Assembly: GCF_027947535.2 (NCBI RefSeq)
Contig: NZ_JAAGKO020000036.1
Location: forward strand, 24,601-88,600
Direction: 5' to 3'
Length of the DNA stretch: 64,000 nt
Origin: Streptantibioticus silvisoli
Lineage (GTDB): Bacteria; Actinomycetota; Actinomycetes; Streptomycetales; Streptomycetaceae
Each line of letters opens with the position of its first letter. Within the stretch, counting starts at the first letter, position 1. The notes beneath the pieces are model-generated. The model worked only from the letters and a program-made list of their open reading frames with translations, ran no database searches and had not been told where the DNA came from. Position numbers and translations under genes: made by a program. This document shows positions 1-10,600 of this stretch, in pieces.

Positions 1-1610
1 CTGGCGTTGCGGGAACACGGCGCCGAGGTGCTGGAACTCGTCGTCGAGGACGACGGGATGGACCGCTGGGCGCTGGCGGAACAGCTCGACGACCTGGTGT
101 CGATGGGCGACATGCCCACCCACCTGCTGTCGCTCCTCGGCCTCGACGAGAGCGAGCACCCGGACGAGGCGGGAGTGGGCGTCGGCGTCACCGCCACGGC
201 GTGCCTGGTCCAGGCCCTGATCGACATCGGTCTGGAGATCCCGCTGTGGTGCGTCACCACGGGCGCGGTCTCGACCGGCAGGTCCGACGGCCTGCGCAAC
301 CCCGTCCAGGCGCAGGTGTGGGGCCTCGGCCGGGTGGTGGCGCTCGAACAGAGCGCGCGGTGGGGCGGTCTGGTGGACCTGCCCGACGCACTGGACGAGC
401 GCGGCCGGGCCCGGCTCGCCGCCGTCCTTGGCAGCCGCGCCGCCGGTGAGGACCAGCTCGCCGTGCGGTCCTCCGGCGTGTTCGCGCGACGGCTGGGCCG
501 GGCGCCGATGCCCCAGGGTGCCGTCGCGGAGTGGGTGCCGTCCGGCCCGGTGCTGGTCACCGGCGGCACCGGCGCGCTCGGCGCACAGGTCGCGACGTGG
601 CTGGCCGGCCGGGGCGCGCGGCGACTGGTCCTCACCAGCCGCAGCGGTCCCGACGCGCCGGGAGCGGCCGAACTGGTGGCCCGACTGGCCGAACTCGGCG
701 CGACCGCGACCGTCGCCGCCTGCGACGTCGGCGACCGCGCGGCGCTGGCGGCGCTGCTGGCCGAGCACCCGGTGACCGCGGTGGTCCACGCTGCGGGCAT
801 CGACGTGTCCATGCCGCTGACCGACATCGAGCCCGGGGACCTCGCCGACCTGTTCCGCGCGAAGGTGACGGGCGCGGTCAACCTGCACGAACTGCTCGCC
901 GACCGGCCGTTGGACGCCTTCGTGACGTTCTCCTCGATCGCCGGGATCTGGGGCAGCGGGAGCCAGGCCGGCTACGCGGCGGCCAACGCGTTCCTCGACG
1001 CGCTGGCCGAGCGGCGGCGGGCCGACGGCCTGCCGGCCACCTCGGTGGCCTGGGGCGCGTGGGCGGACGCCGGCATGGCGACCCGCGGAGGCGCGGGGGA
1101 GTACCTGCGCAGCCGGGGGATCGACCCGATGCCGCCGCAGCTGTGCGTCGCGGCGCTCGCCGCAGCCGTCGATCGCGGCGAGAGCGGTGTGACGGTCGCC
1201 AACGTGGACTGGGAGCGGTTCGCCCCGGCGTTCACCTCCGGCCGCCCCAGCCCGCTGATCGGCGATCTGCCGGAAGTACGGGCCGTGTTGGGCGCCGACG
1301 CCGGCCGGACGGCGGACGACGGCGACGTGCTGTCGGCCCTTCAGCGGGAGATCGCGCGGGCCGGCACCGACGAGCGGGCCCGGGTCGTGCTGGAGGTCGT
1401 CAGGTCGGCGACCGCCTCCGTGCTGGGCTACCAGGACCTCGCAGCCGTCGAGCCCGACCGGCCCTTCAAGGAGATCGGGCTGGACTCGCTGACCGCGGTC
1501 GAGACCTGCAAGCGGCTCAGGACGGCGACCGGCCTGCGGCTGCCGGCCACCCTGCTCTTCGACTACCCGACCCCCCGGGCGCTCAGCCGGTTCCTGGTGG
1601 ACGAACTCAC
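1..1610 (+). other. PKS module M1 remnant: KR (A1-type) and ACP
   Basis: Only the structural and catalytic halves of a ketoreductase and an acyl carrier protein are in the window. The catalytic part has TGGTGALG, the SSIAG serine, GYAAAN tyrosine, and the Trp of the GIW motif with no LDD motif. By the usual sequence rules this is an A-type KR giving an L-configured hydroxyl; Gln rather than His three residues before the Tyr argues for A1 (no epimerisation). The ACP motif is GLDSLTAVE. The KS and AT of this module are upstream, so its extender unit cannot be read. Confidence 0.85.
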
Positions 1611-4600
1611 CGGTGCCGACGCCGGTGCCGCCGACGTGGCGCCGTCCACCGTCGTCGACGCCGACGAGCCGATCGTCATCGTGGGGATGAGCTGCCGCTA
1701 CCCGGGCGGCGTCGCTTCGCCCGAGGAGCTGTGGGACCTGGTCGCCGCCGGCGCCGACGGCGTGTCGGGCTTCCCGACCGACCGCGGCTGGGACCTGGCG
1801 ACCCCCGAGGGCGGCTACACCCCCGAGGGCGGCTTCGTCTACGACGCCACCACCTTCGACGCGGGCCTGTTCGGCATCTCGCCGCGGGAAGCCGTGGCCA
1901 TGGACCCGCAGCAGCGCGTGCTGCTGGAGGCGTCCTGGGAGGCGCTGGAACGGGCCGGGCTGGACCCGCAGTCGCTGCGCGGCAGCCGGACCGGTGTCTT
2001 CGTCGGCGCCTCCACCTCCGGCTACGGCGTGGGTATGCGGCTGACGGCCGGACTGAGCGGCCACTACATCACCGGTACGTCGGCCAGCGTCATGTCCGGC
2101 CGCATCGCCTACTCCTTCGGCCTCGAAGGTCCGGCGCTCACGGTGGACACCGCGTGCTCGTCGTCCCTGGTCGCGCTGCACCTGGCCGGCCAGGCGCTGC
2201 ACGGCGGGGAGTGCTCGATGGCCCTGGTGGCCGGCGTCGCGCTGATGACCAGCCCCGACATCTTCGCCGAGTTCAACACCCAGAGCGGCCTGTCCACCGA
2301 CGGCCGCTGCAAGTCGTTCGCCACCGCAGCCGACGGCACCGGCTGGGGCGAGGGCGTCGGCGTCCTGCTGCTGGAACGGCTGTCCGACGCGCGGCGCAAC
2401 GGGCACCAGGTGCTGGCGGTCGTACGCGGCAGCGCCGTCAACCAGGACGGCGCGTCCAACGGCCTGACCGCGCCCAACGGCCCCGCGCAGCAACGCGTCA
2501 TCCGGCAGGCGCTCGCCAACGCCCGGCTCACGTCGTCCGCCGTGGACGTCGTCGAGGGACACGGCACCGCCACCACCCTCGGCGACCCGATCGAGGTGCA
2601 GGCGCTGCTGGCCACCTACGGCAAGGAGCGCCCGGCCGACCAGCCGCTGTGGCTCGGATCGCTGAAGTCGAACATCGGCCACACCCAGGCCGCGTCCGGC
2701 GTGGCCGGCGTCATCAAGATGGTGATGGCCATCCAGCAGGGCGTCCTGCCCAGGACGCTCAACGTCGACGAGCCGACGGCGCACGTGGACTGGTCGGCCG
2801 GCGCGGTGGAACTGCTCACCGACGCCCGGCCGTGGCCGCGGACCGGCGAACCCCGCAGGGCGGCCGTCTCCTCCTTCGGCGTCAGCGGCACCAACGCGCA
2901 CGTCATCATCGAGCAGGCGCCCGCGCCGCAGGAGGAAGCCCCCGCCGCGCCCGCCGCGACGCCCCCGCGCACGCTGCCCTGGCTCGTGTCGGCCAGGACC
3001 GCCGCCGGACTGCGGTCCCAGTGCGCCGCCCTCGCCGCCCACACGCAGGACCGCCCCGACGCGGCCGTGCTGGACGTGGCACGCTCCCTGGCGACCTCGC
3101 GGGCCGGCCTGGAACACCGGGCCGTGGTGTTCGCCGCCGACCCCGCCGGCTTCCGGGAGGCGCTGACCGCGCTGGCCGACGGCGACCTGCCGCCCGGCGC
3201 CGTACGGGGAACCGTCCGCGAGGGCCGCCTCGCCTTCCTGTTCACCGGTCAGGGTGCGCAACGTGCCGGTATGGGTGCCGGGTTGTACGCCGGGTTCCCG
3301 GTGTTCGCGGAGGCGTTGGACGCGGTGTGTGCGGGGTTGGACGGGGAGTTGGACCGTCCGTTGCGTGAAGTGATGTTCGCCGATGGTGCGTTGCTGGATC
3401 GGACGGCTTATACGCAGGCGGGGTTGTTCGCGCTTGAGGTGGCGTTGTTCCGGTTGGTGGAGTCGTGGGGTGTGACGCCGGACTTCTTGCTGGGGCATTC
3501 GATCGGTGAGGTGGCGGCGGCGCATGTCGCCGGTGTGTTGTCGTTGGATGACGCGTGTGTGCTGGTGGGTGCGCGGGGTCGGTTGATGCAGGCGTTGCCG
3601 GCGGGTGGGGCGATGCTGGCGGTGGAGGCTGCTGAGGCGGATGTTGTCGCGGAGATCGAGGACCGTCCCGAGGTGAGTGTGGCGGCGGTGAACGGGCCGT
3701 CGTCGGTGGTGGTTTCCGGTGATGAGGATGTGATCGCGGAGCTGGAGTCGGCGTGGCGGGATGCTGGTCGGCGGGTGAAGCGGTTGGCCGTTTCGCACGC
3801 GTTCCACTCGCCCCGCATGGAGGCGATGCTCGATGAATTCGCCGCCGTCGCCAGCGGATTGACCCTGAACGCACCACGTATCCCGATCATCTCCAACCTG
3901 ACCGGTGCCCCCGCCGACCCCGAGCTGATCCGGACCCCCGCGTACTGGGTGCGGCACGCACGGGAGGCGGTCCGGTTCGCCGACGGTGTCCGGTGGCTGC
4001 ACGACGAAGGGGTCACCCGCTTCCTCGAACTCGGCCCCGACGGCGTCCTGACCGCCATGGCCGGGGAGTGCCTGCCCGCCGGCGACGCCACCGTGCTCGC
4101 CCCCGCCCTGCGCGCCGAACGCGACGAGGCCGAGACCGCCCTGCGGATGATCGCCGCCGCGCACGCGCACGGCGTCCGGATCGACTGGTCCGCCGTCTTC
4201 GCCGGCTGGGGCGGCCGGAAGGTGGAACTGCCCACCTACGCCTTCCAGCGCGAGCGGTACTGGCTGGACACCTTCGTCGAGCCCGCGGCGTTCGGCGGCG
4301 GTGCCGCCGAGGCCGAGTTCTGGGCGGCGGTGGAGGGCGAGGACCTCACCGCCGTCGCCGACGCGCTGCGCCTGGACCCCGACACCGTGGGGGCCGTACT
4401 CCCCGCGCTGTCCTCCTGGCGCCGCAAGCGCCAGGAGCAGTCGACGGTCGACGGCTGGCGCTACCGCGCCGCCTGGCGGGCGCTGACCGACCTGCCGGCC
4501 GGTACCCTCTCCGGCACCTGGCTGGTCGTCGCACCCGCCGGGTCCCCCGCGGCCGACGATGTCGCCGCCGTCGTACGTGCCCTGGGCGACGGCGGAGCGA

Positions 4601-7600
4601 CGGTCGCCGACCTCGTGCTCGACGTCGAACGGGACGACGCCGCCGCCGTGGCCGACCGGCTGCGGGAGGCGGCCGACGCCGCGGGCGGCCTGGCCGGGGT
4701 GCTGTCCCTGACCGGACTCGACGAGGACGGCCACCCCGGCCACCCGGGGCTGACCCGCGGTCTCGCCGCGACGGTCGTGCTGCTCCAGGCCCTGGTGGCG
4801 GCCGGCATCGACGCGCCGTTGTGGGCGGCCACCCGTGGCGCCGTGGCGGTCAACCGCTCCGACCGGCCCGCCGCCGCGACCCAGGCCCAGGTCTGGGGGC
4901 TGGGCCGCACGGCCGCCCTGGAGTTCCCGCAGCAGTGGGGCGGGCTGCTCGACCTGCCGGAGTCGCTGGACCGGCGCGCCGGCACCCGCCTGGTGGCGGT
5001 GCTCGCCCACGGCACGCAGGACCAGGTCGCCGTGCGCGGTTCCGGGGTCTACGCCCGGCGGCTGGCCCGCGCCCCCCTCGCGGCCGGCGCCGAACGGCGT
5101 GAGTGGCGGCCGAACGGCACCGTGCTGATCACCGGCGGCACCGGCGCCCTCGGCGCGCGGGTCGCCCGGGTACTCGCCGAACGCGGTGCCCGCAAGCTCG
5201 TGCTGACCAGCCGCCGGGGCATCGACGCCCCCGGGGCGCCGGAACTCGTCGCGGAACTGTCCCGCTCGGGCACCGAAGCGGTAGTGGTCGCCTGCGACAT
5301 CGCCGACCGCGCCGCGCTGGCCGCCCTGCTCGCCGCGCATCCGGTGACCGGCGTGGTCCACACCGCCGGGGTCATCGACTCCGTGCCGCTGGCCGACGCC
5401 GGGCCGGCCGACCTGGCCGAGGTGCTGCGTGCGAAGGTGTCGGGCGCGGCCCACCTCGACGTGTTGCTGGCCGGCGTCCCGCTGGAGGCGTTCGTGACGT
5501 TCTCCTCGATCGCCGGGGTGTGGGGCAGCGGGGGACAGGCCGCGTACGCGGCGGCGAACGCCTTCGTCGACGCCCTCGTCGAGAACCGCCGCGCCCGCGG
5601 GCTCACCGGCACCTCGGTGGCGTGGGGACCGTGGGGCGGGGGCGGCATGCTCGCGGCCGAGGGCGGCGAGGAGTACCTGCACCGCCGCGGCCTGGCCGCC
5701 ATGGACCCCGAACTGGCGCTGCGCGCGCTCGCCGACGCCGTCGACCACGACCTCGGCTGCGTCACCGTCGCCGACGTCGACTGGGCGCCGTTCGCCGCCG
5801 CGTTCACCTCCCGCCGGCCCAGCCCGCTGCTCGCCGAACTGCCGGAGGCCGCCCCCGCGCGCGCCGCCGAGGACGAGCAGGCCGGATCCGCCGAACTGCG
5901 CGGGCGCCTCGCCGCGATCGGCCCCGACGACCGGCTGCGCGTCCTGGTGGAACTGGTCAGGTCCGGCGCCGCCGAGGTGCTCGGCCATGCCTCCGCCGAG
6001 GTCATCGAGGCGGAACGGCCGTTCAAGGACCTCGGCTTCGACTCGCTGACCGCCGTGGAACTGCGCGAGCGGCTGTCGCAGGTCACCGGCCTCGTCCTGC
6101 CCACCACGCTGGTCTTCGACCACCCGAACGCCACGGCCCTGGCCCGGCGGCTGTCCGACGAGCTGGGCATCACCGCCGCGGAACAGAGTCTGCCGCGGAC
6201 CGGTGGCACCGCCGTCCCCGGTACGGATGAGCCCATCGCGATCGTGGCGATGAGCTGCCGCTACCCCGGCGGCGTCCGCTCCCCGGAGGACCTGTGGCAG
6301 CTGGTCGCCTCCGGCACGGACGGCATCGGCGCCTTCCCCACGGACCGCGGCTGGCTGGTCGGCGACGACGACGCCGACCAGGACGACGCGATGACCCGCG
6401 AGGGCGGTTTCGTCCACGAGGCGCCGGGTTTCGACGCCGGCCTGTTCGGGATCTCGCCGCGTGAGGCGCTGGCGATGGATCCGCAGCAGCGGCTGATGCT
6501 GGAGGCCTGCTGGGAGGTCTTCGAACGCGCCGGGATGGACCCGACCTCGCTGCGCGGCAGCCAGATCGGTGTCTTCGCCGGCATGAACAGCCACGACTAC
6601 CTCGCCCTGATCTCCGGCGTCGCCGGGGTCGAGGGCTACGTCGCCACCGGCAGCTCCGCCAGCGTGGTGTCGGGCCGGGTGTCGTACACGTTCGGTCTCG
6701 AAGGCCCCGCGGTCACGGTGGATACGGCGTGTTCGTCGTCGTTGGTGGCGTTGCATCTTGCGGTGCAGGCGTTGCGGGGTGGTGAGTGTTCGTTGGCGTT
6801 GGCGGGTGGTGTGACGGTGATGGCGACGCCGGGGATTTTTGCGGAGTTCAGTGCGCAGCGTGGGTTGGCGGCTGATGGGCGGTGCAAGTCGTTCGCGGCG
6901 GGTGCGGATGGTACGGGGTGGGGTGAGGGTGTGGGTGTGTTGCTGGTGGAGCGGTTGTCGGATGCGCGGCGCAATGGTCATCGGGTGTTGGCGGTGGTGC
7001 GGGGTAGTGCGGTGAATCAGGATGGTGCGTCGAACGGGTTGACGGCGCCGAACGGTCCGTCGCAGGAGCGGGTGATCCGGCAGGCGCTGGTGAACTCGCG
7101 GGTCGAGGCGTCGGACGTGGACGTGGTGGAGGCGCACGGTACCGGCACGGTGCTGGGTGACCCGATCGAGGCGCAGGCGCTGTTGGCGACGTATGGGCAG
7201 GGTCGGGCTGCGGGGCGGCCGTTGTGGTTGGGTTCGGTGAAGTCGAACATCGGTCATACGCAGGCTGCTTCGGGTGTGGCGGGTGTGATCAAGATGGTGA
7301 TGGCGATGCGTCGGGGTGTGTTGCCCGCGACGTTGCATGTGGACGCGCCGTCGCCGCACGTGAACTGGGCTTCGGGTGCGGTGGAGTTGCTCACCGAGGC
7401 GCGCGAGTGGCCGCAGGTGGAGGGGCGTCCGCGCCGGGCGGGTGTTTCGTCGTTCGGGGTGAGCGGGACGAACGCGCATGTGATCGTGGAGGCGCCTTCG
7501 GTCGAGGTGGCGGACCGTGCCCCGTCGGACGACCTGGCCCCTTCAGAGGACCTGGCTCCCTCGGACGTCCTTGCCGCGTCGGATGTCCTGGCTCCTGCGG

Positions 7601-10600
7601 CGGCTGCGGCTGTGGCTGGGGCTGTTGTGGTGCCGTGGGTGTTGTCCGGTGGTTCGGCGGGTGCGTTGGCCGGTCAGGCGGAGCGGTTGCTCGGGCTGTT
7701 GGAGGGTGTGTCGGAGGCGGCGGTCGTGCCGGGTGTGGTGGATGTGGCGTGGTCGTTGGTGTCGTCGCGTGCGGTGTTGGAGCATCGTGCGGTGGTACTG
7801 GGTTCTGATGTTGAGGTGTTGCGGGGTGGGTTGGAGCGGTTGGCGTCGGGTGCGGATGCTCCGGGTGTGGTGCGTCGGGTGGGTGAGGTGGGTTCCGGGG
7901 GTGCGGTGTTCGTCTTCCCCGGGCAGGGTTCGCAGTGGGTCGGCATGGCCCGGGAGTTGCTTGACGCCTCACCGGTGTTCCGGGAGCGGATCGAGGAGTG
8001 CGAGCGGGCGCTGAGCGCGTTCGTGGACTGGTCGTTGCTGGAGGTGTTGCGCGCCGAGGGTGATGAGGGTGTTGCGTGGTTCGATCGCGTTGACGTCGTT
8101 CAGCCGGTGTTGTGGGCGGTGATGGTGTCGTTGGCGGGGTTGTGGCGTTCGGTGGGTGTGGTGCCGTCGGCGGTGGTGGGTCATTCGCAGGGTGAGATTG
8201 CTGCTGCGGTGGTGGCGGGTGGGTTGAGTGTGGAGGATGGTGCGCGGGTGGTGGCGTTGCGGAGTCGGGCTATTGGTGAGGTGTTGTCGGGGTTGGGTGG
8301 GATGGTGTCGGTGGCTCAACCGCGTGCCCTGGTGGAGGAGTTGATCGGTGGGTGGGGTGCGGGGATCTCGGTGGCGGCGGTGAATGGTCCGTCATCGACG
8401 GTGGTGTCGGGTGATGCTGCCGCGTTGGACGAGTTGTTGGAGTTGTGCGGGGAGCGGGGGGTCAGGGCGCGTCGTGTTCCGGTGGATTACGCGTCGCATT
8501 CGGTGCATGTGGAGCGGATCCGGGAGCGTTTGCTGGGTGAACTCACGGTGTCTCCGCGGCAGTCGGGTGTTCCGTATTACTCCGGGGTGACCGGTGGGTT
8601 GATGGACACCGTGGGGCTGGATGCGGAGTACTGGTACCGGAATCTGCGGGAGACGGTGGAGTTCGAGGGGGCGACGCGGAGTCTGCTGGAGGCGGGCCGG
8701 TCGTTGTTCGTGGAGGTCAGCGCGCATCCGGTGCTGACGGTGGGCGTGGAGGAGACCGTTGCGGAGGCGGGTGCGGCGGCTGCGGTGCTGGGGACGTTGC
8801 GGCGCGACGAGGGCGGCACGCAGCGGTGGCTGACCGCGCTGGCGCACGGTTACGTGCACGGGTTGCCGGTGGACTGGCGTGCGGTGTTGGAGCCGTTCGG
8901 TGGCCGCCGGGTCGACCTGCCCACGTACGCCTTCCAGCACCAGCACTTCTGGCCGGAGACGTCGCAGCTCCCGACGAACGTGGCGTCGGCCGGACTGACG
9001 GCCGTGGGGCACCCGTTGATCGGTGCGGCGGTCCAACCGGCCGACAGCGAGGGCACGTTGTGGACGGGACGGCTGTCGCTGGCCACGCACTCCTGGCTCG
9101 CCGACCACGCGGTGATGGACACCGTCCTGCTGCCCGGCACCGCGTTCGTGGAACTGGCGTTGCAGGCGGGCGACCAGCTCGGCTGCCCCGTGGTCGACGA
9201 GCTGACCTTCGAGGTGCCGCTGACGTTGCCGGAGCGGGCCGGGGTCCAGCTCCAGGTCGTCGCCGGCGCGCCGGACGGTGACGGACGGCGGACGGTCACC
9301 GTCCACTCGCGGCCGGAGCGGTCCGGCGCCGACCAGCGGTGGACCCGGCACGCCACCGGCACGCTGGCACCCGGCACCGCCGCTCCCGGCTTCGACCTGG
9401 TCGCCTGGCCGCCGCCGGGCGCCGAACCGCTCCCGGTCGACGGCTTCTACGAGGCGCTGGCCGACGGCGGTTACGGCTACGGCCCGGCCTTCCGGGGGCT
9501 GACGGCGGCGTGGCGCTGCGGCGAGGAGGTCTTCGCCGAGGTCGCCCTCCCCGACCACATACGCAAGGACGCCGCGTCGTTCGGCCTGCACCCGGCCCTG
9601 CTGGACGCGGCCCTGCACGCGGCCGGACTCGGCGGACTGCTCGGCGCGGACGGCCCGGCGAAGCTGCCGTTCGCCTGGAGCGGGGTGTCACTGCACGCCA
9701 CGGGCTCACCGGCGCTGCGGGTGCGCCTGACGCCGCTGGGCACGGACACCCTCGCGGTCGCGGTCGCCGACGCGACCGGCGCCCCGGTCGCCCGGGCCGA
9801 GTCGCTCACCCTGCGCCCGGTCTCCGCCGCCCAACTGCGCGCCAACCGCGGTGGCGGCGCGTCGGACGCGCTGTTCCAGGTGGAGTGGACCCCGGTGACC
9901 GCGGACGAGCCGTCGGCGGCCTTCCGCCTGACGGTGGTCGGGCAGAGCGAACCCGTCGAACTCATCGAGTCCGGCAGGCAGGTCTCCTGGTACCAGGACA
10001 TGGCCGCGCTGATGGCCGCCGTGGACGCCGGACTGTCCGTACCCGAACACGTCGTGTGGTCCCCGGCGGCGGCCGGCACCGTGCGGGAGGCCACCGACGA
10101 GGCGCTGGCGACCGCGCAGGAGTGGCTGCGCGACGAGCGCCTCGCCGACGCCCGCCTGGTCGTGGTGAGCCACGGCGCGGTGGCGGTGAACGCCGGGGAG
10201 GACGTGCCCGACCTGCCGGCGGCGGCGGCCCGGGGCCTGCTGCGTTCCGCCCAGTCGGAGAACCCCGACCGGATCGTGCTCGTCGACCTCGACGCCCGTC
10301 CCGGCTCTTGGCAGGCGCTGCCCGCGGCACTGACCGCGGACGAGCCGCAGGTGGCCGTACGCGCCGGACAGCTGCTGGCGCCCCGGCTGGTCAGGGCCGG
10401 CGAGAGCGCGCTGATCCCGCCCGCGGCGGGCGAGCCGTGGCGGCTGGACACCACCGGCCACGGCGCGCTGGACGGGCTGGCGCTGCTGCCCGCGCCCGCC
10501 GCGTCCGCGCCGCTCGCCCCCGGCGAGGTCCGCGTCGCGGTACGCGCCGCGGGGGTCAACTTCCGTGACGTGGCGATCGCCCTGGGCATCGTGCCGGACC

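Noticed and set aside
7522..7593. Could the tandem 18-bp repeats be a CRISPR or an origin-type iteron array?
   Set aside because: They are in frame inside a PKS gene, contiguous without spacers, and encode a simple hexapeptide repeat.
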